Of a DNA stretch of 11,648 nt, positions 1-6,940 are shown in pieces; within the stretch, counting starts at the first letter, position 1; each line of letters begins with the position of its first letter. The translations under genes and the position numbers were made by a program. The notes under the pieces are model-generated. The model searched no databases and was not told the DNA's origin. It saw only the letters and a program-made list of their open reading frames with translations. Origin of the DNA: an uncultured Erysipelotrichaceae bacterium (GTDB lineage: Bacteria > Bacillota_I > Bacilli_A > Erysipelotrichales > Erysipelotrichaceae); contig CAMWMY010000022.1 of the NCBI GenBank assembly GCA_947175465.1, positions 1 through 11,648 on the forward strand. Direction: 5' to 3'.

Positions 1-1515
1 GATTTACAAGTTGCTTATAATTATAATATTGTGGCAATTGTGAATAAACGTCCAATGCAATTAGGACTTCTTCCTATGCTAGATACTTTTATTGAACATC
101 GAAGAGATGTGATTACGCGAAGATCACATTTTGATTTAGATAAGATGGAAAAAAGATGTCATATTGTAGAAGGGCTTATAAAATGTATTTCGGTATTAGA
201 TGAGATTATTCATCTTATTCGTACAGCAAAAGATAAAGCAGATGCGAAAGTAAAAATTATAGATGCTTTTCAATTTAGTGAAGCACAAGCAGAAGCGATT
301 GTTACGCTACGCTTGTATCGTTTAAGTAATACTGATATTCAGGCTTTACAAGAGGAATATGAAAGTTTACAAGAACAAATGGCAGAACTTCAAAAAATTC
401 TAAATGATGAAAAACGCTTAAAAAAGGAAATTATTAAAGAATTAAAAGAAGTGAAAAAAGAATTTGGAAGCTATCGTTTAACAAACATTGAAGAGCATAT
501 TGAAGAAATTGTCATCGATAAAGTTGCCATGATTCAGCGTGAACAAGTAATGGCTACCATTTCCAAAGATGGCTATATTAAAAAAGTTTCTATGCGTTCT
601 TATGCAGCTGCTAGTGAACAAATGACAGGAATCAAAGAAGGAGATACCCTTATCGGTTATCAAGAGGTGAATACGCTAGATACGATTCTGTTTTTCACAA
701 ACTGTGGAACTTATGGGTATGCCTTTGTTTATGAAATTGAGGAAGGTAAATGGAAAGAAGTCGGATCGCATATTAATTCGGTTGTAAAAATGCGTGGAGA
801 AGAAAAAATAACCAATGCTTATGCTATTTCTAGCTTCCATGCATCAGCTTATATGATCAGTGTAACAAGATTAGGAATGATCAAGAAAACAGCTTTAAAA
901 GATTATGAAGTTTCAAGACATAATAAAACGATGAATAATATGAATTTATATGCAGAAGATGAAGTCATTGGTACTTATGTAGCATATGAATACGATGAAA
1001 TTTTAATTGCTTCTAAAGAAGGATATGTAACACGTTATCCTATTTCTTTAATTCCTACAACTTCGCCAAAATCCAAAGGTGTAAAAGCGATGAATCTTGT
1101 AGAAGATGAAATTGTGAGTGCAGCTATTTATCATGGAGATCAAGCACAACTTGTTGTAATAAGTGAAACAGGAGCAACAAAGCGAATAAAATTAAGTGAA
1201 ATTGATATTACAGGACGTCCTACAAAAGGAAATAGAATTTGCAAGAAAGTAAAATCAAACCCATATTATGTAAAACATATATGTGTATGTAATGTGCAAG
1301 ATGATCTTTCTATTGTACAAGATAGTATAACTTCTTATAAAGTAAAAGATATTTCTTCTATGAGTAAAGAAACAACGTTCTCAAATACACTTTCATTAAC
1401 AGGTGACTTTTCAATTTTACAAGGGATTCCTAAAATTGAAAAAACAGAAAATGAATTTCAACAAATCGAAGAAGAAAAAACTTTTTTAGATGAGCAATTA
1501 AATTTAGATTTATAA
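1..1515 (+). CDS. parC: DNA topoisomerase IV subunit A (ParC/GrlA), 5'-truncated by the window edge
   Basis: ParC is the DNA-breaking subunit of the type IIA topoisomerase that unlinks replicated chromosomes, working with ParE. The reading frame is open from base 1, so the GTG at 31 is an internal valine codon, not a start; 504 residues are visible out of roughly 800 usual. The first part carries the end of the breakage-reunion domain (PMQLGLLPMLDTFIEHRRDV), a stretch strongly typical of Gram-positive ParC. It is followed by 'KRCHIVEGLIK' and 'QAEAIVTLRLYRL', then a lysine/glutamate-rich coiled coil around visible residues 110-160. The remainder is the C-terminal beta-pinwheel, with repeated blade-like strands such as 'KDGYIKKVSMRSY'. 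The catalytic tyrosine and quinolone-resistance region lie outside the window. GyrA is the alternative, but the wording of the conserved segments and the degenerate C-terminal domain favour ParC. No T-rich terminator follows, so the next gene may be co-transcribed. Confidence 0.93.
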   Translation, partial: DLQVAYNYNIVAIVNKRPMQLGLLPMLDTFIEHRRDVITRRSHFDLDKMEKRCHIVEGLIKCISVLDEIIHLIRTAKDKADAKVKIIDAFQFSEAQAEAIVTLRLYRLSNTDIQALQEEYESLQEQMAELQKILNDEKRLKKEIIKELKEVKKEFGSYRLTNIEEHIEEIVIDKVAMIQREQVMATISKDGYIKKVSMRSYAAASEQMTGIKEGDTLIGYQEVNTLDTILFFTNCGTYGYAFVYEIEEGKWKEVGSHINSVVKMRGEEKITNAYAISSFHASAYMISVTRLGMIKKTALKDYEVSRHNKTMNNMNLYAEDEVIGTYVAYEYDEILIASKEGYVTRYPISLIPTTSPKSKGVKAMNLVEDEIVSAAIYHGDQAQLVVISETGATKRIKLSEIDITGRPTKGNRICKKVKSNPYYVKHICVCNVQDDLSIVQDSITSYKVKDISSMSKETTFSNTLSLTGDFSILQGIPKIEKTENEFQQIEEEKTFLDEQLNLDL

Positions 1516-1529
1516 AAGCAAAATTTTAA

Positions 1530-1544
1530 CATGTAAGCTACATG
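1530..1544 (+). repeat. Perfect inverted repeat upstream of the MutS-like gene
   Basis: CATGTA (1530-1535) and TACATG (1539-1544) form a 6-bp perfect palindrome around a 3-base centre in the 42-base parC/mutS-like gap. No T-tract follows, so it is not an intrinsic terminator. It sits just before the purine-rich ribosome-binding region (1547-1553), so it could be an operator or a small mRNA hairpin. A chance palindrome is also possible. Confidence 0.35.
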
Positions 1545-1557
1545 GGAAAGGGAAAGG

Positions 1558-3330
1558 ATGAAAGCATATCAAACACAAATAGAAGAAATAGAACAAACAT
1601 TGCAAGTAAAACAAAAGCATCATTTTCAATATGCACTTTTACGCTGTATGCTTATGCTTGGAGTAATCTTTAGTCTTTATTACGCAATACAATTTTCTAC
1701 TATTTTTTATAGTCTAACTGTTTTAAGTTTTATTCTTTTTTGTTATTTTGTGAAACGTCATACCAAATTAAAAAGAGCAATTGAATTTCAAAAAGAAGAG
1801 ATTGTTGTTTTGCAAAAATTGCTAGCTAGACAAAGTGATGATTGGAAACAAGAAGAAATAGAAGGAAACTTAGAAAAGTATGATAATGCTACAATGGAAG
1901 ATTTGGATATTTTAGGAGCTACCTCTCTTTTTCAGTATATCAATATGGCACATACACCTTTTGGTAAAAAGAGTGTTCAGCAGTTATTAAATCATCCTTG
2001 CTCTACAATCGAAGAGATTAGAGAAAGACAAAAAGCAGTATTAGAATTATCGAAGCAAGAAGCTTTTTTGCATAAATTACAAGTGCAAAGTTCTTTATTT
2101 GCAAAACATAGTAAAAAAATATCTATTTCTTCTTTGGAAGATATGTTCGAAGAAAAAAGAGAAGGGTATCCTTTATGGAAACAATATATATTGATGATAC
2201 TACGTATTTTAACAATAACTACAGGAGTTCTTACCTTTCTTTTTTCCTTTCCTGCAGGTTATTTTTATCTTCTTTGTCTTTGTAATGTTGTTTTATCATT
2301 ATTGTTTTATTCTACGCATCACCAAAGATTTCAACATGTAAAAAATATCCAAGGTGTATTAAAAGATTATGAAGATATGATTGCACATATTTGTAGTGTT
2401 TCTTTTCAAACACCTTCGTTATGTCATATACAACATAAATTGCAAGAAGCTTTCAAAGCTATGCGTCGTTTCTCCCTAATATCCATGCTTTTACAGCTTC
2501 GCTATAATATTCTTCTTTTCCTTCCAGTAAATGCTGTTTACCTATTTGATTTTAAGTGTGATATTCTTTTATATCGATGGATGAAGCGATATGGAAGTCA
2601 AATGTCTATTTGGTTTACGGCAATTGGAGAAATGGAAAGTTTGAGTAGTTTATGTGTAATTACACAAGTAAAAGAAACATGGTGTATACCTACTTTAGAA
2701 GATGCAGAAAAGGTTGTATTTTCAATAAACGATGGTGTCCACCCTCTTATTCAAGAAAGTAAAGCGGTAGCTAATACGATTCATACAACTGCCAATAGCT
2801 ATCTTCTTACTGGATCCAATATGTCTGGTAAAACAACTTTTTTAAGAATGTTAGGAGTCAATCTTGTTTTATTAAAAGCAGGAGCTCCAGTTTGTGCCAA
2901 AGCGATGCATTCTTCTTTATTATCACTTTATACTTCGATGAGAGTACATGATGAAGTACAAAAAGGAATTTCTACTTTTTATGCTGAATTGTTAAGAATC
3001 AAAGAAATGGTGACTTATAGTAGTAAGCAAATACCGATGATTGTTTTTATAGATGAAATATTTAAAGGAACTAATAGCATTGATCGTATTTATTGTGCAA
3101 AAGAGGTTATCAAAGCATTGCATCAACCTTGGGTGATTACATTTGTATCTACCCATGATTTTGAGTTATGTGATTTAGCAGAAGATCCTTTCATTCAAGC
3201 TAAAAATTATCACTTTGAAGAATTTTATGAAGAAGATAAGATTTGTTTTGATTACCAATTAAAAGATGGGAAATGCACTACAACAAATGCAAGGGCTCTT
3301 ATGAAAATGATAGGACTTTTTAATTCTTAA
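1558..3330 (+). CDS. Membrane-associated MutS-family ATPase (not classical MutS or MutS2)
   Basis: The 590-residue protein has a MutS-type ABC ATPase at its C-terminus. Walker A is GSNMSGKT (419-426), the STF motif is at 472-474, Walker B ends in D499-E500 followed by IFKGTN, and the switch histidine is in STHD (531-534). A core/lever segment is recognisable around 130-165 (TPFGKKSVQQLL...IRERQKAVLEL). It lacks the N-terminal mismatch-recognition and connector domains of MutS and has no Smr nuclease domain as in MutS2. Instead there are two hydrophobic segments at about 25-45 and 46-66 and another hydrophobic pair at about 208-230 and 232-252, inside the core. A further hydrophobic stretch covers 306-330. 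Such short, membrane-linked MutS homologues occur in Bacillota, but I know of no established function. The start is the ATG after the purine-rich site at 1547-1553. It lies 42 bases after parC, so read-through is likely. Confidence 0.85.
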   Translation: MKAYQTQIEEIEQTLQVKQKHHFQYALLRCMLMLGVIFSLYYAIQFSTIFYSLTVLSFILFCYFVKRHTKLKRAIEFQKEEIVVLQKLLARQSDDWKQEEIEGNLEKYDNATMEDLDILGATSLFQYINMAHTPFGKKSVQQLLNHPCSTIEEIRERQKAVLELSKQEAFLHKLQVQSSLFAKHSKKISISSLEDMFEEKREGYPLWKQYILMILRILTITTGVLTFLFSFPAGYFYLLCLCNVVLSLLFYSTHHQRFQHVKNIQGVLKDYEDMIAHICSVSFQTPSLCHIQHKLQEAFKAMRRFSLISMLLQLRYNILLFLPVNAVYLFDFKCDILLYRWMKRYGSQMSIWFTAIGEMESLSSLCVITQVKETWCIPTLEDAEKVVFSINDGVHPLIQESKAVANTIHTTANSYLLTGSNMSGKTTFLRMLGVNLVLLKAGAPVCAKAMHSSLLSLYTSMRVHDEVQKGISTFYAELLRIKEMVTYSSKQIPMIVFIDEIFKGTNSIDRIYCAKEVIKALHQPWVITFVSTHDFELCDLAEDPFIQAKNYHFEEFYEEDKICFDYQLKDGKCTTTNARALMKMIGLFNS

Positions 3331-3426
3331 GAAGATGTTATAAAATAGAGTTTCAAATCATTGGGATCTCTTTCTTTAATATCAAGTATTGCTAGAAAAC
3401 AATTGAATTTATACCAATCCTTATAG

Positions 3427-3453
3427 GATGGTCGAAAGACCATCTTTTCTTTT
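3427..3453 (+). terminator. Intrinsic terminator after the MutS-like gene
   Basis: GATGGTC (3427-3433) pairs perfectly with GACCATC (3438-3444) around a GAAA tetraloop (3434-3437). TTTTCTTTT follows directly (3445-3453). The stem can be lengthened by two pairs using the T run. It ends the parC/mutS-like transcript 97 bases after the stop codon and isolates the spoVA operon. Confidence 0.85.
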
Positions 3454-3582
3454 ATATTGATACTTTTTTATTTATGTATATAAAGTAATATTAATATCTT
3501 TAAGTTAGAGATAAATATAAAAAAAGAAAAAGTATTGTCAAAGCTAAATATGGTAGTGCTTTTTTTCTATCTACACTTTCTT

Positions 3583-3611
3583 TCATAATTTGAAAAATTC
3601 ATGACATACTA
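3583..3611 (+). promoter_or_regulatory. Predicted sigma-F/sigma-G (forespore) promoter of the spoVA operon
   Basis: TCATA (3583-3587) fits four of five positions of the forespore -35 consensus GHATR. It is separated by 17 bases from CATACTA (3605-3611), which fits the -10 consensus CATNHTA. In B. subtilis the spoVA operon is transcribed by sigma-G, so the location is as expected. Transcription would start near 3618, leaving a leader of only about a dozen bases before the spoVAC ATG. Assignment rests on motif match and gene identity only. Confidence 0.65.
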
Positions 3612-3616
3612 GAAAT

Positions 3617-3622
3617 AGGAGG
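3617..3622 (+). promoter_or_regulatory. Ribosome-binding site that fixes the spoVAC start
   Basis: AGGAGG at 3617-3622 is a consensus Shine-Dalgarno. It almost abuts the ATG at 3624 but lies 7 bases before the ATG at 3630, so the latter is the real start. Confidence 0.8.
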
Positions 3623-3629
3623 TATGTAT

Positions 3630-4070
3630 ATGGATAAAAAACAAATAAAAGATACAGCAAAAAAACATGTTCCTAAACATACAAAATTACGTAATACAAT
3701 CGTAGCTTTTTTATGTGGTGGTGTCTTTGCGATCATTGGACAAGTTTTGTTATATGTGTATATGCATATGTTAAAGATGGATGAGAAATCAGCTCTATCA
3801 TTAGTAATTGTAACCTTTATTTTTGTTACTTCGGTATCAACAGGCTTAGGAGTGTATGATAAGTTTGCGCAATTTTTTGGTGCAGGTATGTTTATACCGA
3901 TTTCTGGTTTTGCGAACTCATTGACGGCAAGTGCTCTTGAATGTCGTAGTGAAGGTCCTATTTATGGGATTGGTTCTAATATGTTTAAATTAGCGGGTTC
4001 TGTTATTACTTATGGAATTGTATCAGCCTTTTTCTTTGGGGCAATCCGCTTTTTATTATTTGGTGCATAA
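3630..4070 (+). CDS. spoVAC: Stage V sporulation protein AC, DPA channel membrane subunit
   Basis: SpoVAC is an inner-membrane protein of the SpoVA complex, which moves calcium-dipicolinate into the forespore and releases it at germination. In B. subtilis it behaves as a mechanosensitive channel. The 146-residue product matches the family length of about 150. After a basic N-terminus come hydrophobic segments at about 22-45 and 54-72. The hallmark 'GxGxYDKFAQFFGAG' and 'GFANSLTASALECRSEGP' stretches lead into 'GSNMFKLAGSVI' and a final membrane helix. The start at 3630 is chosen over an in-frame ATG at 3624 because of ribosome-binding-site spacing. It is the first gene of the operon and lies 2 bases from spoVAD. 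spoVAA and spoVAB, which precede it in B. subtilis, are absent here. Confidence 0.95.
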   Translation: MDKKQIKDTAKKHVPKHTKLRNTIVAFLCGGVFAIIGQVLLYVYMHMLKMDEKSALSLVIVTFIFVTSVSTGLGVYDKFAQFFGAGMFIPISGFANSLTASALECRSEGPIYGIGSNMFKLAGSVITYGIVSAFFFGAIRFLLFGA

Positions 4071-4072
4071 AT

Positions 4073-5068
4073 ATGAAAACAATCATATTTGAAAATGTTT
4101 ATGTACAATCAAGAGCAACCGCTGTAGGAAAAATGGAGAAAGATGGTCCTCTAGGATCACTTTTTGATGTAACTTTTGAGGATTCTTATTGTAATGAGAA
4201 AACTTTTGAAAAAGCCGAAAGAGCCCTCGTATATCATGCTTGTGATCAAGCTATTCGAAAAGGGAATAAAAAGATAAGTGATATTGATGTTATTGTTGGT
4301 GGCGATTTAATAAATCAATTGACGAGTTCTCATTATTTTGCACGTGATATGAATTTACCTTTTCTTGGGATGTATGCAGCTTGTGCGACAAGTTCTCTTG
4401 TCATTGGGGAAGCTGCGATGCTTGTAGAGCATAACATGGCGAATTACGCCCTTGCTTTTACAAGCTCTCATGTGGCAACAGCTGAGCGTCAATTTCGCTA
4501 TCCTAATGAATACGGAGTTCAAAAAAAGCCGACAACAACACTTACAGTAACAGGAAGTGGAGCTTTGGTGTTAGGAAGAAAGAAAACCAAAATTAAAGTA
4601 CGTGCATTTACACCTGGAAAAATTATTGATTGGGATCATAAAGATGCTAATGATATGGGACTTGCTATGGCACCAGCTGCTTATGATACTTTAAAAACAC
4701 ATTTTCAACAAACAAATACGACATTTAAAGATTATGATTTGATTGTGACAGGTGATTTGTCTAAATTGGGATATTCTTTCCTAATGGATTTATGTGTACA
4801 GGATGGCTATGAGATTGATCATCGTCTACATGATTGTGGATTAATGATTTATGACTTTGAAAAACAAGATGCTTTTTGTGGAGGAAGTGGATGTGCATGT
4901 AGTATGTGTGTGTCTTTAGCAAAACTCTTAAATGAATTAGAACAAGGTGTATATCAACGAATTATGGTGATTGCGACAGGAGCGTTGTTATCGCCAGTTG
5001 CTATTCAACAAAAAGAAAGTATACCTTGCATCGCTCATGCGATTGTTTATGAAAGGAGTGAAGCTTAA
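4073..5068 (+). CDS. spoVAD: Stage V sporulation protein AD, DPA-binding thiolase-fold protein
   Basis: SpoVAD is the peripheral subunit of the SpoVA complex that binds dipicolinic acid. It has the thiolase/ketoacyl-synthase fold but is not known as an enzyme. The 331-residue length agrees with the family (about 338). Recognisable blocks are the N-terminal 'FENVYVQSRATAVGKMEKDGP', 'IDVIVGGDLINQLTSSHYFAR' (72-91), the ketosynthase-like cysteine C104 in 'YAACATSS', and 'SSHVATAERQFRYPNEYG' (131-148). The glycine/cysteine-rich 'CGGSGCACSMC' (269-279) holds four cysteines in eleven residues. No separate Shine-Dalgarno is obvious in the 2-base gap after spoVAC, so translation is probably coupled. 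The end carries the Shine-Dalgarno for spoVAE (AAAGGAG, 5052-5058). Confidence 0.96.
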   Translation: MKTIIFENVYVQSRATAVGKMEKDGPLGSLFDVTFEDSYCNEKTFEKAERALVYHACDQAIRKGNKKISDIDVIVGGDLINQLTSSHYFARDMNLPFLGMYAACATSSLVIGEAAMLVEHNMANYALAFTSSHVATAERQFRYPNEYGVQKKPTTTLTVTGSGALVLGRKKTKIKVRAFTPGKIIDWDHKDANDMGLAMAPAAYDTLKTHFQQTNTTFKDYDLIVTGDLSKLGYSFLMDLCVQDGYEIDHRLHDCGLMIYDFEKQDAFCGGSGCACSMCVSLAKLLNELEQGVYQRIMVIATGALLSPVAIQQKESIPCIAHAIVYERSEA

Positions 5069-5419
5069 ATGATCTATATCCATGCGTTTCTTGTTTGTGG
5101 AATTATTTGTGCTATTGGGCAAATCATTTACGATAATACCAAGTTAACTGCTGGCCATATTACAAGTTTATTTGTCGTTATAGGAGCAGCTTTTGATACT
5201 TTTGGACTTTATGATCAATTAATACAATTTGCAGGAGCAGGAGCATCTTTACCGATTACAAGTTTTGGACATTCTCTTATCCATGGTGCTTTACAAGCAG
5301 CACAAGAAAATGGGTTGCTTGGGATTTTATCAGGGATGTTTGATTTAACAACAAGTGGGATTACAAGTGCCATCTTATTTGCCTTCCTTGTAGCGGTTGT
5401 GTGCAAACCTAAATCCTAA
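5069..5419 (+). CDS. spoVAE: Stage V sporulation protein AE (SpoVAEb type), DPA channel membrane subunit
   Basis: This 116-residue membrane protein is the third core subunit of the SpoVA channel and is a distant relative of SpoVAC. It has the same length as B. subtilis SpoVAEb. It keeps 'FLVCGIICAIGQIIYDNTKL' near the start, 'FGLYDQLIQFAGAGASLPIT' (about 45-64), 'SFGHSLIHGALQAA', 'GILSGMFDLTTSGITSAI' and the terminal 'KPKS'. The ATG follows the spoVAD stop with no gap, 10 bases after AAAGGAG. The stop overlaps the spoVAF start (TAATG). The separate hydrophilic SpoVAEa protein found in B. subtilis is not encoded here. Confidence 0.95.
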   Translation: MIYIHAFLVCGIICAIGQIIYDNTKLTAGHITSLFVVIGAAFDTFGLYDQLIQFAGAGASLPITSFGHSLIHGALQAAQENGLLGILSGMFDLTTSGITSAILFAFLVAVVCKPKS

Positions 5420-6771
5420 TGTTATCTTTTGAAGAAAAAATCCAAAGTATTCAATCAGCTGTAGCACCTTCTTTTGATTTAGTTTATAGAAATGTCACAA
5501 TTAAACAACAAAGAGTTTGTCTTATTTTTCTTTCTTCCCTCTCTGATAGTGCAAGTATTGCAGAAGTAGTAGAAAGTATTGTTATTACGGCAGGAAATGA
5601 GCTTATCTTAACTTTTTATCCAGGTTCGGTAGAAAAGCAACAAGATGTACATAAAGCAATTACTAGTTTATTAAGTGGACAAAGTATTGCTATTGTAGAA
5701 GGGAGCGATGTTTTCTATTGTTTAGAGACAAGAAGTTATCCCTCCCGAAGTACAGCTGAACCTAGTGTTGAAAAAAGTGTTCGTGGTGCACATGATGGAT
5801 TTGTAGAAAATATCATTTTAAATACAGGTTTAATAAGAAGGCGCATACGAGATCCTAAATTACGAATTTGTATTAATAAAGAGGGAGTTAAAACACGAAC
5901 AGATATTGCTTATATGTATATTGAACATCTCGTTGATCCTGATATTTTACAAGATTTTGAGCATCGCTTATCATCTCTTGATGAAACAGAAATTTTAAGC
6001 GAAAGAAATTTATGTGAGGAGCTTTATGGAAAAACATGGAATCCCTATCCTCATGTACGTTATAGTGAACGTCCTGATATTTGTGCGATTCATTTACTAC
6101 AAGGTTATCTAGTTGTACTTGTCGATAATACGCCAACAGCGATGATTATACCAACTACTTTTTTTGAACAGACAAAGCAAATAGAAGAATATACACAAAC
6201 AACGTTAATTGCGACTTTTACAAGAGTGATACGTTTAATTGGAATTTTATTTTCTTTATATTTATTGCCTTTATGGATTGTAGCTATGGTTGAACAAAAT
6301 CCTACCATGTTACAATTACCATTAATGGAAAACTTACGTATTGTAGAATTTGGATTTCAAATTATATTTGCTGATATTGTTGTAGAGTGGATACGTCAAT
6401 CTTTAATTCATACACCTACAGTATTATCAAGTATTATGGGGTTTATAGCTGTTTTTGTATTAGGAGATATGGCAGTTGATTTAGGAGCGTATACAAATGA
6501 AATTTTAGTGATGATTGCACTTACGAATATTGGAAATTTGCTTACTCCAAGCTATGAATTATCACTTGCTAATAAAGTATTTCGTATTTTCATCGGCTTT
6601 TTATCCTTATGCTTTGGACTCACTGGTTTCTGTGTTGGGGTCTTTATGCATATAGTTCTTCTATTAAGTACTAAGACGATTAAATTCCCTTATTTATATC
6701 CATTTATTCCTTTTTCTTACAAGGAGTGTAAAAAAATCTTATTTGGTTCTCCTATTAAATTAAAAAAATAA
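5419..6771 (+). CDS. spoVAF: Stage V sporulation protein AF, GerA-family germination protein
   Basis: SpoVAF resembles the A subunits of GerA nutrient receptors. In B. subtilis it forms, with FigP (YqhR), an ion channel that amplifies germination signals. The 450-residue protein is somewhat shorter than the B. subtilis protein (about 490). The soluble N-terminal half contains the GerA signature 'SYPSRSTAEPSVEKSVRGAH' (106-125), 'LNTGLIRRRIRDPKLRI' (134-150) and 'NPYPHVRYSERPD' (208-220). The C-terminal part has hydrophobic segments at about 266-290, 307-325, 336-355, 360-378 and 388-416. The start overlaps the spoVAE stop by one base, indicating coupling. It is the last gene of the operon, and no figP-like partner is present in the window. 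Confidence 0.93.
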   Translation: MLSFEEKIQSIQSAVAPSFDLVYRNVTIKQQRVCLIFLSSLSDSASIAEVVESIVITAGNELILTFYPGSVEKQQDVHKAITSLLSGQSIAIVEGSDVFYCLETRSYPSRSTAEPSVEKSVRGAHDGFVENIILNTGLIRRRIRDPKLRICINKEGVKTRTDIAYMYIEHLVDPDILQDFEHRLSSLDETEILSERNLCEELYGKTWNPYPHVRYSERPDICAIHLLQGYLVVLVDNTPTAMIIPTTFFEQTKQIEEYTQTTLIATFTRVIRLIGILFSLYLLPLWIVAMVEQNPTMLQLPLMENLRIVEFGFQIIFADIVVEWIRQSLIHTPTVLSSIMGFIAVFVLGDMAVDLGAYTNEILVMIALTNIGNLLTPSYELSLANKVFRIFIGFLSLCFGLTGFCVGVFMHIVLLLSTKTIKFPYLYPFIPFSYKECKKILFGSPIKLKK

Positions 6772-6874
6772 ATAGGATAATACTTTATAAAAAAGATACT
6801 TAAAGAAAAGGAAAAGTTGAAAAATAAAAGAAATCGATAAGCAATTATTTAAAATATAAACGATAGAAACAGAG

Positions 6875-6902
6875 AAACGGTAGTAAAAAGGGCCGTTTTT
6901 TT
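6875..6902 (+). terminator. Intrinsic terminator of the spoVA operon
   Basis: AAACGG (6875-6880) pairs with CCGTTT (6893-6898). One extra G-U pair is possible, leaving a loop of about 10 bases, and the T run continues to 6902. The stem is short but is the only candidate in the 169-base gap after spoVAF. The rest of that gap (6772-6870) is AT-rich with nothing I can name. Confidence 0.6.
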
Positions 6903-6910
6903 GTTATAAT
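6902..6910 (+). promoter_or_regulatory. Extended -10 sigma-A promoter for scpAB
   Basis: TGTTATAAT is a perfect extended -10 element (TGnTATAAT). No good -35 hexamer lies at the usual distance (AGTAAA at 6882-6887), which an extended -10 can compensate for. The expected start of RNA is near 6917, about 24 bases before the scpA ATG. The TG overlaps the end of the spoVA terminator T-tract. Confidence 0.55.
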
Positions 6911-6940
6911 AATATATAGTTACTAAATAGAGGTGAGCAG

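Larger units (their letters stand above)
3331..3629 (+). other. Non-coding region between the MutS-like gene and spoVAC
   Basis: These 299 bases hold no credible open reading frame. From left to right I see a strong terminator (3427-3453) with a competing upstream hairpin (3413-3432), a very AT-rich stretch (about 3455-3535), and a weak stem-loop (AAAGC 3540-3544 with GCTTT 3558-3562, then a T run to 3566) that might be a second, poor terminator. The sigma-F/G-type promoter of the spoVA operon lies at 3583-3611 and the spoVAC ribosome-binding site at 3617-3622. Confidence 0.7.

Noticed and set aside
478..663. Minus-strand open frame opposite parC
   Set aside because: It is a short shadow of the conserved ParC C-terminal region with no translation signal.
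31..1515. A complete gene starting at the GTG at 31
   Set aside because: The same frame is open to base 1 and the upstream residues (DLQVAYNYNI) continue the ParC family sequence, so the gene is simply cut by the window edge.
3540..3566. AAAGC/GCTTT stem-loop with T run as a terminator
   Set aside because: Only five pairs, three of them A-T, with a 13-base loop; too weak to list as a feature, and it lies just upstream of the spoVA promoter.
3624..3629. ATG at 3624 as the spoVAC start
   Set aside because: It almost touches the AGGAGG site; the ATG at 3630 has normal spacing and gives a typical SpoVAC N-terminus.
5215..5406. Minus-strand open frame opposite spoVAE
   Set aside because: It lies wholly within a confidently identified gene, has no ribosome-binding site and resembles no family.
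5888..6308. Two overlapping minus-strand open frames opposite spoVAF
   Set aside because: Both are shadows of spoVAF codons with low-complexity, unlikely protein sequences.
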